A DNA stretch of 41,217 bases from Flavobacteriales bacterium UBA5692. GTDB taxonomy: Bacteria; Bacteroidota; Bacteroidia; Flavobacteriales_D; Sanyastnellaceae. A program made the position numbers and the translations under genes. Shown piece after piece: positions 1 to 8,134 of this stretch. Position 1 is the first letter of the stretch; every line of letters begins with the position of its first letter. Under the pieces are notes generated by a model that was not told the origin of the DNA, made no database searches, and was given only the letters and a program-made list of their open reading frames with translations. The DNA lies in the NCBI GenBank assembly GCA_002420235.1, contig DIHQ01000133.1:1-41217 (forward strand), written 5' to 3'.

Positions 1-47
1 AGAAGTTTCCTAAACTTTAGATCCGAGTTCGATTCTCGGCGGGGCTA
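1..47 (+). tRNA. tRNA-Arg(CCT), 3' part only
   Basis: The window opens inside a tRNA gene. Visible are the anticodon arm (stem 2-6 paired with 14-18, loop 7-13 TTCCTAA, anticodon CCT at 9-11), a short 4-nt variable loop, a perfect T arm (23-27/35-39 around TTCGATT), the 3' acceptor strand CGGGGCT (40-46) and discriminator A47. The next bases are CTA, so CCA is not encoded. The D arm and 5' acceptor strand lie outside the window, so the arginine identity rests on the anticodon alone. Confidence 0.8.
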
Positions 48-97
48 CTAAGTGCTGGTTTTCAACATTCTTCGGGGGTTATTGCAAATAAGATGGC

Positions 98-128
98 TTG
101 TAATTCTCATCGGAGTAGTACATTTTTG
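98..128 (+). promoter_or_regulatory. candidate promoter of the fasciclin-domain gene
   Basis: TTG at 98-100, an 18-nt spacer, then TACATTTTTG at 119-128 resemble the Bacteroidota -33/-7 consensus (TTG...TAnnTTTG), with one extra T or so in the -7 box. It sits between the tRNA and the ATG at 145. The match is imperfect and was found by eye only. Confidence 0.3.
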
Positions 129-144
129 CCAAAATCTTTATTCC

Positions 145-2214
145 ATGCGTTTCCTCATCTCCTTTCTTCTCAGCGGGCTTTTTATCACGCTCGGGTCAGC
201 TCAGTTTACGGTACTCGAATTGCTTTCTGCGTCACCGAGTAACAGCCATTTCAATCAAATCGTTTCCAGCGATGAATTGAGCGCACTTTTAGATTCGGAA
301 TCGGGAGTAACCGTTTTGACACCTGACAATGATGCGATCGAGGCGTATGCAGCATCTATGGACATGACTACGGAAGCGTTCATTGCCTCCGAAAGTGCCG
401 TGGAGATGGCCTTATATCATATCGTTCCGAATACAGAAGTTATGTTCGGCACATTGATGTCTGACATCGTTGTGACCACGGCGCTTGATATGCCGATGTC
501 TTTTTATTCCAACGGAATAGTGAATTCTACTGATGTGGCTGCTGAAGATTTGTTGGCATCTAATGGTGTGGTGCACTTGTTGGAAGAAGTGATTGTTTTG
601 TCGGACGGAATATACCACTGGCTGGACGGGAGTTCGCAACATAATTACCTCACAGAAGCCATGAATTTCTTAGGGTTGAATGAAGCCTTCTCTGCCATTG
701 GTACGGGGACATTATTTGCCCCGACGGATGCGGCATTATTAGCGTATGCTGACGCCAATGATTTGAGCATTTTTGACATTGTCTACGACGCAGAATTCAT
801 GGACGCGATACTTCTCCATTCGGTCAGTTCAGCTGCTATGACAAGTGGTTTTTTGTTGGACGAGGGAAGTGTCACGGCTGATTCGGGAGATGAATTATTC
901 ATCACACTCTCTGGTGAATCCGTTTACGTGAATACAGCGGAGGTGACCAATGCAGATAACTTGACTCAGAATGGATTGGTGCACGTTGTGGATGAGGTCA
1001 TCATGCCGACGTACTTTTTGTCGGACGCCATAACAGATGCAGGGCTGACCCTTTTAGACACATTACTAACGCTTACGGGCATCATCGACGAATTGAGTGT
1101 TCCTGCTGATTATACGGTGTTTGCTCCTACTGATTCAGCGATTATGACGTTTCTTGATTCAGAGGAACAGACACTCGACGATCTGTTGTTGGATATGGAC
1201 GGTTTATCGGAGGGTTTGTTATTGCATGTTGTGAGCGACCTCCTTGGTTCAATGGACCTTCAGAATGGAGATATGCTGATGACGCTGGCTGGTGATCCGG
1301 TTTTGGTTGAGGTGACGGAGGGGCTGGTCAATGTTGGTGGAGCAACAGTTGTCGAAGCGGACATAATGACAGATAATGGAATTCTACACCTCATGGGCAG
1401 TGTGCTTTCGCCTTACATTGAAGGATGCACCGACGAAGAAGCGTGCAACTACAATGATGATGCGACTGTGGATGATGGCAGCTGTTATCAGCTAGAAGTT
1501 GTGATTTCTACAACCGACAATGTTTGTGTTGATGGAGAAGACGGGGTCATATTCGTGGAAGTAGTTAATTCACCTGATGCAGTTTTAATTGGGGATTATC
1601 AAGGGGAACAAATCTTCGAGAGCGAGGATGGAGTGTTTTCGAGTCTCACATCAGGTACATACACCATCTACATTGAAGATTCAGATGGGTGCACGGCGGC
1701 GGTTGATGTTGACATCAGCGACCCGGCCACTTCAGCGCTTACTGTCGAGGTAGAAACAACTTCAGATGATGGATCGAATAGTGGAACGATAATTACCGTT
1801 CCAAGCGGGGGCGTTCCTCCATATTTAGTCTATGTATACGACGAGGAAGGAAATGAGATTGCAGATGTGAATATGCCAGCGGGAGATTATTTCGTCGTTG
1901 TACTAGATGATATCGGATGTAAGGTGACAGTACAAGTTACTGTGGCGTCGAGTGTTTCGGTTGTTAATGTGGCAAACCCACCATTGCGACTTTATCCCAA
2001 TCCAACACGAGGCATAATTGAGATCAAAAACCTTCCACCAGATTGGACGTCGCTTCACATATTAAACGCAGCTGGTCAGGAAATGACAGCAATATTGCCC
2101 TTGGCTACGGGCACCGTACAATGGGACACTTCTGATTGGCCGGTTGGCGTTTACTTCGTTCAGCTTAGGGGCCGAGATGGCATATGCACCGAGCGATTTA
2201 CCGTGGTCCGCTAA
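145..2214 (+). CDS. secreted triple fasciclin (FAS1) domain protein with T9SS type A sorting domain
   Basis: A 689-residue exoprotein, probably an adhesion or matrix protein at the cell surface. I start at ATG 145, which gives a clean signal peptide (residues 1-20, ending GSAQ); an in-frame GTG at 52 would put the signal 31 residues inside. Three FAS1 domains follow (about 22-153, 157-288, 291-424), each with the typical TxFAPTDxA-like block (TVLTPDNDA, TLFAPTDAA, TVFAPTDSA) and the closing NGxxHxxxxV block. A Cys/Asp cassette (CTDEEACNY...DDGSC) lies at about 428-447, then two SprB-like beta modules (about 449-601). The last about 75 residues are a T9SS type A domain (LRLYPNP at 614-620, ending in GVYFVQL...FTVVR), so export through the type IX system and surface attachment are expected. 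Homopolymeric FAS1 arrays mediate cell adhesion in other organisms; the ligand here is unknown. Confidence 0.9.
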   Translation: MRFLISFLLSGLFITLGSAQFTVLELLSASPSNSHFNQIVSSDELSALLDSESGVTVLTPDNDAIEAYAASMDMTTEAFIASESAVEMALYHIVPNTEVMFGTLMSDIVVTTALDMPMSFYSNGIVNSTDVAAEDLLASNGVVHLLEEVIVLSDGIYHWLDGSSQHNYLTEAMNFLGLNEAFSAIGTGTLFAPTDAALLAYADANDLSIFDIVYDAEFMDAILLHSVSSAAMTSGFLLDEGSVTADSGDELFITLSGESVYVNTAEVTNADNLTQNGLVHVVDEVIMPTYFLSDAITDAGLTLLDTLLTLTGIIDELSVPADYTVFAPTDSAIMTFLDSEEQTLDDLLLDMDGLSEGLLLHVVSDLLGSMDLQNGDMLMTLAGDPVLVEVTEGLVNVGGATVVEADIMTDNGILHLMGSVLSPYIEGCTDEEACNYNDDATVDDGSCYQLEVVISTTDNVCVDGEDGVIFVEVVNSPDAVLIGDYQGEQIFESEDGVFSSLTSGTYTIYIEDSDGCTAAVDVDISDPATSALTVEVETTSDDGSNSGTIITVPSGGVPPYLVYVYDEEGNEIADVNMPAGDYFVVVLDDIGCKVTVQVTVASSVSVVNVANPPLRLYPNPTRGIIEIKNLPPDWTSLHILNAAGQEMTAILPLATGTVQWDTSDWPVGVYFVQLRGRDGICTERFTVVR

Positions 2215-2287
2215 GCGAATTCACGTCCAATGACTTGTATTCGGCCGCTGTGTTATCAGCAGCTTGCTCTGTCACCAATTATTGTTT

Positions 2288-2319
2288 AAGCCCCTCGGTT
2301 TCCGAGGGGCTTCTTTGTT
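2288..2319 (+). terminator. Rho-independent terminator after the fasciclin gene
   Basis: A perfect 11-bp stem AAGCCCCTCGG / CCGAGGGGCTT (2288-2298 with 2302-2312) closes a TTT loop and is followed by the T-rich run CTTTGTT. It is the clearest intrinsic terminator in the window and separates the fasciclin gene from the bestrophin-like gene, whose ATG lies 38 nt downstream. Confidence 0.88.
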
Positions 2320-2349
2320 TCTTTGAAATCAGAATTCTTGACGAAACAC

Positions 2350-3207
2350 ATGATCCATTACAATCCTAAAAGCTGGTTTAGTTTAATTTTCCATGCCTAT
2401 AACCGCCAGGTCATTGCAAAACTCCTGCCCGCAATGGTAGCTATGGGTGTGCTCACAGCGGCCATTTGTTATCTCGAATTGGAGGTTTTGGAAAATCCCA
2501 TGGAAGTGAGTAATGTGGTTCACTCATTGCTAGGTTTTGTCCTGTCTTTGTTTTTGGTATTCAGGACGAACACTGCTTACGACCGCTGGTGGGAAGGACG
2601 GAAGCAGTGGGGCGGCTTGGTCAATGTCTCACGTACATTGGCAATTCGGGTGCGCGAGTTTTCAGGTGATGCAGCGGCACATGCCTTTTTTAGTGAATGG
2701 ATTCCGGGCTTCGTGCATTCTCTACGCGACCATCTTCGTCCCAATCAACCGGATGCACCACAATCTCCGGTGGGTGGGGAATTTGTCAATTCCGAGCATG
2801 TTCCGAACGCATGGGCACAAGGTATGGAGCGCCGGGCGATTAGCATGAATAAGGCCGGAGATCTAACGGACCAACAGCATTGGTTGGTCGCCCAAAATAT
2901 TGAACGCATGGTCGACATCTTAGGTGCATGCGAACGAATCCATAAAACACCCGTACCTTACAGTTACAGTATGTTTTTGAAGAAGTTCATCTTCTTATAC
3001 GTGGTGACCTTGCCCATTGGATTTGTTGCGACGTTTGCGTGGTGGAGCGTTCCGGTGGTGATGTTGGTCTTTTATATTCTCGTTGGTGTGGAGCTCATAG
3101 CCGAGGAAATCGAAGACCCTTTCGGAGTCGATGAAAACGACTTGCCATTGGACGGGTTGTGCGAAACTATCCGAAGAAATGTCGAAGAAATCTTAGGCCG
3201 GGCATAA
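2350..3207 (+). CDS. bestrophin-family ion channel (UPF0187/RFP-TM)
   Basis: A 285-residue inner-membrane protein. The ATG at 2350 gives MIHYNPKSW, the usual N-terminus of bacterial bestrophins; an earlier in-frame TTG at 2323 lies at the terminator's T run and is less likely. The family signature RTNTAYDRWWEGRKQWG is at residues 72-88, right after the first hydrophobic pair, and the C-terminal part has the characteristic acidic EEIEDPFG...DLPLD stretch. Two further hydrophobic segments (about residues 213-250) precede it. Bacterial bestrophins form pentameric channels; characterised members conduct cations or anions, so selectivity cannot be read here. The cupin gene follows 10 nt after the stop, suggesting co-transcription. 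Confidence 0.9.
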   Translation: MIHYNPKSWFSLIFHAYNRQVIAKLLPAMVAMGVLTAAICYLELEVLENPMEVSNVVHSLLGFVLSLFLVFRTNTAYDRWWEGRKQWGGLVNVSRTLAIRVREFSGDAAAHAFFSEWIPGFVHSLRDHLRPNQPDAPQSPVGGEFVNSEHVPNAWAQGMERRAISMNKAGDLTDQQHWLVAQNIERMVDILGACERIHKTPVPYSYSMFLKKFIFLYVVTLPIGFVATFAWWSVPVVMLVFYILVGVELIAEEIEDPFGVDENDLPLDGLCETIRRNVEEILGRA

Positions 3208-3217
3208 TGTACTTGCT

Positions 3218-3577
3218 ATGAAAACCATTGACCTTCAGGAGAAATACGAGTTAATTAAAACGAAATGGAGTCCGCACGTTGTGGCCGAGCTCAATGGCCA
3301 GCAGGTGAAGTTGGCTAAGATTGAAGGGTCATTCGTTTGGCACGCGCATGAATCAGAGGACGAATTATTTTACGTCGTCCAGGGGGCATTGGAAATGCGG
3401 TTTCGCGACTCTGTGCAACATGTAGGTCCGGGACAATTAATCATCGTTCCAAAAGGAGTAGAGCATTGCCCGGTAGCAGCTCCTGACACGTATATTTTAT
3501 TGGTAGAACCAGCGACGACCGATCATACTGGGGGGGTGGATACTCCCTTGCGAATTGAGCGTTGCAAACGCATTTGA
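3218..3577 (+). CDS. small cupin-domain protein
   Basis: A 119-residue single-domain cupin, cytoplasmic (no signal peptide). The metal-binding cupin motifs are intact: HAHESEDE gives H42, H44 and E48, and PKGVEH gives H83. The family resembles mannose-6-phosphate-isomerase-like cupins, but such small cupins have many activities and the substrate cannot be inferred. It lies 10 nt downstream of the bestrophin-like gene on the same strand, so the two are probably one transcript. Confidence 0.85.
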   Translation: MKTIDLQEKYELIKTKWSPHVVAELNGQQVKLAKIEGSFVWHAHESEDELFYVVQGALEMRFRDSVQHVGPGQLIIVPKGVEHCPVAAPDTYILLVEPATTDHTGGVDTPLRIERCKRI

Positions 3578-3979
3578 TGCCAGAAGGAAGACCACATTCT
3601 GCTGGATTTCGCTAAAACGGTTGAAAGGAGTAATTCTTCGGCAATGTGTGAGTTAATGTAAATGGTTGGGTGACGATGTCAGCGGCTAATAGTTAGGCGC
3701 GTGATCCGGACACTTTTGATCTTGGTGCTGATTGTTTCAGCTTCGAAAATTTCTTGCAAATGAATGCTGGCATTTAAGTGGGATTTATGCACTTAATTTC
3801 ACCTTCGGCTGATCGAACGGGGGCAACCCAGAGGCCGTCTTCGTTGATTATTTAATGCGGGGCACAGAAGACCAATTGTTACAGACGGCGAGCGCCTCTA
3901 TCCTTATCGGAAGAGGCATCACCTAAAGGAGCGTCTTCGGGAAGGCTAAGACAAGTTATCGGTGTTCGATTGAGCCTAA
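3578..3979. other. 402-bp non-coding stretch with two small inverted repeats
   Basis: I see no convincing coding region on either strand. TTAAGTG (3774-3780) pairs perfectly with CACTTAA (3790-3796) across a 9-nt spacer, and GCCTCT (3894-3899) pairs with AGAGGC (3912-3917). GAGGCCGTC near 3831 could also pair with GACGGC near 3885, so a structured RNA is possible, but neither repeat has a T run and neither looks like a standard terminator. The stretch separates the rightward cupin gene from a leftward membrane protein gene, so it holds the 3' ends of both transcripts. Confidence 0.5.
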
Positions 3980-4369
3980 TTATTTGCCCTTGAGGTATGC
4001 AAATAATGATAGGCCGAATGCAAGGATATCGGGAGCTGCCATTTCTATGCTGAAGTTCATTATCTCAGCAGATGAAAAAACAGTAAAGAATAAGGAAATC
4101 AAAACGCCTGTGCCTATTGCGTAGGCAAGAAGAGCATTTTTAGCTGTCTCGACAGCCGATTTTCGAATGAGGAGCAGTGTCAGGCCAATCATGAGTAGGG
4201 CAGGACTCAGCCCGTAGTGAAAAAGCGTGAAGCATTCCAAAACGTTTGCGTCGGAGGCCACATGTTCTGCAACAGCTTGGGATGCAAATTCACCGGGCAT
4301 TGCAAGCATGATTAAACCCATGAGGGTATTGTATCCACCGAGGATAGTAAGTGCGAGCTTTGTTTTCAT
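3980..4369 (-). CDS. small four-helix membrane protein, unknown function
   Basis: A 129-residue hydrophobic protein. I start at the ATG at 4369 (MKTKLALTILGGYN); a longer open frame reaches 4510, but its extra 47 residues are Arg/His/Trp-rich and overlap the upstream gene. Four hydrophobic segments are visible (about 4-24, 48-66, 77-97, 105-126), with a short polar loop AVAEHVASDANV after the first. I do not recognise a family. It follows the 4390-4830 gene with a 20-nt gap on the same strand; both encode small polytopic proteins without obvious sequence identity and are likely co-transcribed. Confidence 0.75.
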   Translation of the reverse strand: MKTKLALTILGGYNTLMGLIMLAMPGEFASQAVAEHVASDANVLECFTLFHYGLSPALLMIGLTLLLIRKSAVETAKNALLAYAIGTGVLISLFFTVFSSAEIMNFSIEMAAPDILAFGLSLFAYLKGK

Positions 4370-4389
4370 AGGAATAAGTGTTTTGAGAT

Positions 4390-4830
4390 TTATGTCTTGG
4401 TCACACCGCCTTTTGTGATCATGCCAAGTCGCATTGCCATGATGATGCTTAAGATACCATGGAAGACGGCGAGAATCTGCGGAAGGTCTCCAACAGCAAG
4501 CACGAGCCAAACCGCCGTGGCATTAATCAGCATCACTGTCGTCGTCACCCGAAGCGCTAGGGTTTTGACTGCTTCGTCTGAAAAGTTGACCTCTTCGGGG
4601 ACAATCGGATACATGAGAATTGTCTGGCATGCGAACATTCCGACTGAAACAATCTCTAGGGCGCCGCCTTCGCCAGATAACATAGCGAGGAGATTAAATG
4701 TCATGACCATGCCTCCAAAGAGGAAGAAGCCCAGTCGGGCATAAAGCCCCTTTTTCATGACCACACCGAGAACAGCCAACAAGGTGAAAATCCCAGCAAG
4801 AATAACCGGCATTAGCATTTCATTTTCCAT
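4390..4830 (-). CDS. small membrane protein, unknown function
   Basis: A 146-residue protein beginning MENEMLMPVILAG at ATG 4830; the open frame runs up to a TTG at 4851, but the ATG gives a better N-terminus. Hydrophobic stretches at about 6-23, 30-46, 56-71, 89-107 and 112-128 indicate four or five membrane helices, with a conserved-looking loop PIVPEEVNFSDEAVK. No family is recognised. It is the first gene of a two-gene leftward unit with the 3980-4369 gene and is divergent from the lipoprotein gene at 4954. Confidence 0.72.
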   Translation of the reverse strand: MENEMLMPVILAGIFTLLAVLGVVMKKGLYARLGFFLFGGMVMTFNLLAMLSGEGGALEIVSVGMFACQTILMYPIVPEEVNFSDEAVKTLALRVTTTVMLINATAVWLVLAVGDLPQILAVFHGILSIIMAMRLGMITKGGVTKT

Positions 4831-4953
4831 GGAGACAAGGTATTGCTCCAATCAATTTGTTGAAATTCAAGGTGTATGATCTATAAACAATTCGTTGTGT
4901 TCTATCGGACAAGACCAGTTAAACCATGCAGTAAAAGCCAGCTACTTTGGGAT

Positions 4954-5466
4954 ATGAAACAAATCTTAACTTTTGTGCTCGGAGGGGCTTTGTTGACTGC
5001 GGGTTTTTTCGCCTGCGGTCAGATTTCTTCTGACTCCCTTGTTGCCTTCGAAACTAACTCGGCAACCATTACCCAAGTGTTTGCGGATTTTGAGAGGGAG
5101 AGTGATGAATTCTTCACTCATTTTAATGCCTCGGCTGTTTGGAGTGGAACCGGCTTGAATGCGCCGGATACCGTGACCTTGGAGCAGGTGATGTCGAAGT
5201 ATAAAAGTGCTTGGGCCAAGTACGATTACGAATTGATATCGCCAATTAATTTTCTGCCGGGCGTCAACCGTCTAACCAAAACTATGGATGGCTCTGTGCG
5301 GGGATATTTCGAGTGGAATATCAGTAAGGTTGCAACGGATTCAACGAAGTCTAAGTCTGTTCGAGTTAAGGTTTACGAGTCATTTGATTTTAATCCAGAG
5401 GGAGAAATTATTTACACCCAGGTTTATGGGAACTTGGCCGCTGCTTACGCATATCTCGAGGATTAG
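4954..5466 (+). CDS. putative lipoprotein with an NTF2/SnoaL-like fold
   Basis: A 170-residue protein from the ATG at 4954 (MKQILTFVLGGALLTAGFFACGQ): a lipoprotein signal with C21 as the likely lipidated cysteine. An upstream in-frame ATG at 4876 would bury this signal. The mature part (ITQVFADFERESDEFFTHFNASAVWSG... and ...KVYESFDFNPEGEIIYTQVYG) has the helix-then-sheet pattern of NTF2/SnoaL-like proteins, in which a cone-shaped pocket binds small ligands; the assignment is by pattern only. It stands alone between the divergent membrane-protein pair and the DoxX gene. Confidence 0.7.
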   Translation: MKQILTFVLGGALLTAGFFACGQISSDSLVAFETNSATITQVFADFERESDEFFTHFNASAVWSGTGLNAPDTVTLEQVMSKYKSAWAKYDYELISPINFLPGVNRLTKTMDGSVRGYFEWNISKVATDSTKSKSVRVKVYESFDFNPEGEIIYTQVYGNLAAAYAYLED

Positions 5467-5550
5467 ACGGGACCTCCTTTAACAAGTTTCTGAGGGAAAC
5501 GATCCTAAGGGCACCAAATTCATTGCTCCGTGTTGAGCTAATTTCCCCAA

Positions 5551-5934
5551 ATGAAAGCAATGAATGACTGGGGTCTATTGGCCTTGCGGATTGGCACCGC
5601 GGGACTGATGTTGCCGCACGGTTGGCAAAAAGCCCACCGCCTGATCGAAGGACTTACCGGGGGCCAGGTGAAGTTTTACAATTGGCTAGGCATAGGCGAA
5701 ACACCGTCTCTTATTTTGACGGTCATAGGTGAATTGGTCGCTCCCATACTGGTGCTTGTTGGCTGGAAAAGCCGATGGGGCGCAGCATTGATGGCAATTA
5801 CCATGGGGGTAGCGGCGTTCATGGTGCATTGGGAGGATTCCCTTTCGGACAAAGAGCATGCGTTGTTGTTCTTCTTCCCGGCATTAGCCTTAGTTCTGAC
5901 GGGACCGGGAAAGTGGAGCATCGACCGAGGGTAA
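5551..5934 (+). CDS. DoxX family membrane protein
   Basis: A 127-residue inner-membrane protein with four hydrophobic segments and the DoxX signature near the start (LALRIGTAGLMLPHGWQK, residues 10-27) and in the second helix pair (VIGELVAPILVLVG). DoxX-type proteins are named after a subunit of an archaeal terminal oxidase; most bacterial members have no assigned reaction and some are linked to redox or sulfur stress. The start at ATG 5551 is the only reasonable one. The stop lies only 5 nt from the convergent end of the next gene, with no terminator between. Confidence 0.85.
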   Translation: MKAMNDWGLLALRIGTAGLMLPHGWQKAHRLIEGLTGGQVKFYNWLGIGETPSLILTVIGELVAPILVLVGWKSRWGAALMAITMGVAAFMVHWEDSLSDKEHALLFFFPALALVLTGPGKWSIDRG

Positions 5935-5939
5935 ACCTG

Positions 5940-7949
5940 CTAATGCCTGATGACACGAACAGCCGGGAGCCAATTTCCGGTACTTCGGGATTGCGCCTTT
6001 AGGATGTAAGTCCCTGTAGACCAGTGGATTACACTCATTATGGACCCCGCTTGTACCCTAGCCGTTTCAATGACTGCACCGTTCATAGCAACGACTTGAA
6101 CGGTAAAACCGTCTGCTTCAGACGGTAAATCGAATGTCAATTGGGAGGAAACGGGATTGGGATATACAGTCCAATATTGCGGAGCGACTGCGGAAGCTTC
6201 AACGACTTGGGTGACCAGCCATTCATCGCTTATAACCCCAGGACAATCTGCGAAGTCCGTCACCGAAACCGTGTACAAGCCTGGTCCGATTGTCTGATAT
6301 GTGGAGTCCGTGGCGTTCGCAATGGGCTCACCGTTGAGCCACCACTGGTAGTCGGCGTAAGTCGGAACTACGGATAACAAGCCGTTTTCGTCCTCCTCAA
6401 TCCATGGCGTGTTCAGGGGCCAGCAAACTAGCGCAGAGTCGCTCACCCATGGACAGCCGAACGGATCCCACGCCTCGGCAGTGTACCAACCGCTGGCGTC
6501 TGTGGGCCAATTTGAAATGCCTGTCAGAGTGTCGGACACCTCACCGTTGAAAGTCCAAATAAATTCCCAATCTGACACGTTAAAATCAAAATTCGCAGCT
6601 ACGACTTCAGGAAGTTCCCCCAAGCTGAGATTGAGGGCGAATGTGGCGTCGAGCGAACAGTAGAGCAGGCTGTCACTGACTCCCGTGCATCCCAAGCTTG
6701 ACGTACCGTGTGCGGTATACCAGCCGTTTTGTTGAGGAACAAAAGCTGAATCAAGTCCTGTTGCGACCAAGCTATCACCCCAATACCAGGCGTAGTCGAT
6801 GAGGTCTTCGCCAAAAGCGATGAGTGAGTCGCCTTGGGTACTCCACATCAGGCCTACTTCGGGGCTTCCGTTGACCACAATTTGAGAAGTATCACTTGTG
6901 TTGACTGCAGTTTGTAGTTCAATCGTTAGTGAACCATAGCTTGGATCAGCATTAATGTCGAATGTTCCCGAGCCATTTAGTGAGAAAGCCATAGACCCCA
7001 AGAAATCATCGTCAGTGATAAAAAAGTCCTCATCGTAAAAAGCAATTGTATAGGGTGGATTTGTAAGGACTAGGCCAATATCGGACCACGTATTGGAATA
7101 GGTTTCGTCTACAGTGCTCGAAGTGTAAACGTTGTTTCCAGCGGCGTCGTTGACCACGAAATATGGATCGGGAGAAGGAGACCATAAATCATCCAATCCT
7201 CCGCCTGCGGTATTGCTGAGATATACTTCCGTTAGTACATGGTCTGATATGGTTGTTTCTAACGTGATGTCGTAAGTACCGGGAGCATCAAACAATACAC
7301 CGTCAACGGCGGCGGAATTGGCAATTTGTCCATTTCCAAAGTCCCAAGCAAATGATGTGATTTGGTTCGGATTTCCGAATAAAAAAGCTTGGAAATTTGC
7401 GACTATTGAATCGCAACCGGATGGCGGCGAATAACTGAAAATTGAATTGCCTCCTACACCTTCTACAATTTCGAGAATGTATGGGAATGTGTCTACTACG
7501 ACCTGTTCAATTCCTAAAACAGAAGCCACTGCTGAAATACTTATTACCATTTCGAATGTTCCGGCTATCAAGGGTTCGCCACAGATACTTGCACACCCAA
7601 GTGTTTGGCCATCCGAAGGATAATAAACCGCATCATCGTCATCGAGCTCTACAATCATTCCAAGCGGGACGCCTGTGATTCCTGTTATGGAGACACTATT
7701 CAAATCGGCAACTAGTCCAGAACCGGGATCTATCACCTCCTCAGGCAAGAAAAAGGTGATTTCTCCTTCATAGAATTCCCCAACCGTCCCACTGGCTAGT
7801 GACTCTGGACAAATCGTTGGAAATCCGTCGTCTGAACTACAGGAGGGATCGGAAACGCAAGTTGAGCACTGGCTTAAGGCATCGATGTCAGGGAAGATTA
7901 CTAGAAAAATTATAACCCAGACAAGCCGATAATTTGCATCTCCATTCAT
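5940..7949 (-). CDS. secreted PKD / C2-like / Ig-like repeat protein with T9SS type A domain
   Basis: A 669-residue exoprotein. After a signal peptide (about 1-27) comes a Cys-rich segment (28-48) and a putative-Ig (He_PIG-like) domain (about 52-162). Next is a PKD domain (about 169-235, core FAWDFGNG at 200-207 and DAPGTYDITL), then a module resembling a calcium-binding C2 domain (about 241-330; D254, D261-P-Y and D306-x-D308-x5-D314). Three Ig-like units follow, each built as xWYWxxxSLxATGLDS...GWYTA (about 365-430, 450-510, 520-580). The C-terminus is a T9SS type A sorting domain (YWTVYPNP at 592-599; ending TGTYILKAQ...). No catalytic motif is seen, so a structural, binding or adhesive role at the surface is the most likely. 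It is a single gene, convergent with the DoxX gene. Confidence 0.85.
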   Translation of the reverse strand: MNGDANYRLVWVIIFLVIFPDIDALSQCSTCVSDPSCSSDDGFPTICPESLASGTVGEFYEGEITFFLPEEVIDPGSGLVADLNSVSITGITGVPLGMIVELDDDDAVYYPSDGQTLGCASICGEPLIAGTFEMVISISAVASVLGIEQVVVDTFPYILEIVEGVGGNSIFSYSPPSGCDSIVANFQAFLFGNPNQITSFAWDFGNGQIANSAAVDGVLFDAPGTYDITLETTISDHVLTEVYLSNTAGGGLDDLWSPSPDPYFVVNDAAGNNVYTSSTVDETYSNTWSDIGLVLTNPPYTIAFYDEDFFITDDDFLGSMAFSLNGSGTFDINADPSYGSLTIELQTAVNTSDTSQIVVNGSPEVGLMWSTQGDSLIAFGEDLIDYAWYWGDSLVATGLDSAFVPQQNGWYTAHGTSSLGCTGVSDSLLYCSLDATFALNLSLGELPEVVAANFDFNVSDWEFIWTFNGEVSDTLTGISNWPTDASGWYTAEAWDPFGCPWVSDSALVCWPLNTPWIEEDENGLLSVVPTYADYQWWLNGEPIANATDSTYQTIGPGLYTVSVTDFADCPGVISDEWLVTQVVEASAVAPQYWTVYPNPVSSQLTFDLPSEADGFTVQVVAMNGAVIETARVQAGSIMSVIHWSTGTYILKAQSRSTGNWLPAVRVIRH

Positions 7950-8021
7950 GCGCTCAATTTATCGCCTTTTTAGACACCTCATGTCCAGAAACATTTTCGC
8001 ACATGATTTTCTACTTTTGGT

Positions 8022-8029
8022 TCACTTTT
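8022..8029 (+). promoter_or_regulatory. candidate -7 box upstream of the PID-type sorting-signal gene
   Basis: TACTTTTG is a full match to the Bacteroidota -7 consensus TAnnTTTG, 105 nt upstream of the ATG at 8135. No clear TTG lies at the -33 distance (the nearest candidate is TTTTCG), so support is moderate to weak. Confidence 0.3.
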
Positions 8030-8134
8030 ATGGTCATCTTCGCTAACGATGAAAGCCTCGTAAACTTCTTAAAGAAATCGGAAAATGAGAAAGGCTCAAG
8101 TGTTTCCGGCTGAAGAAAAATCAAGTACAACGTT

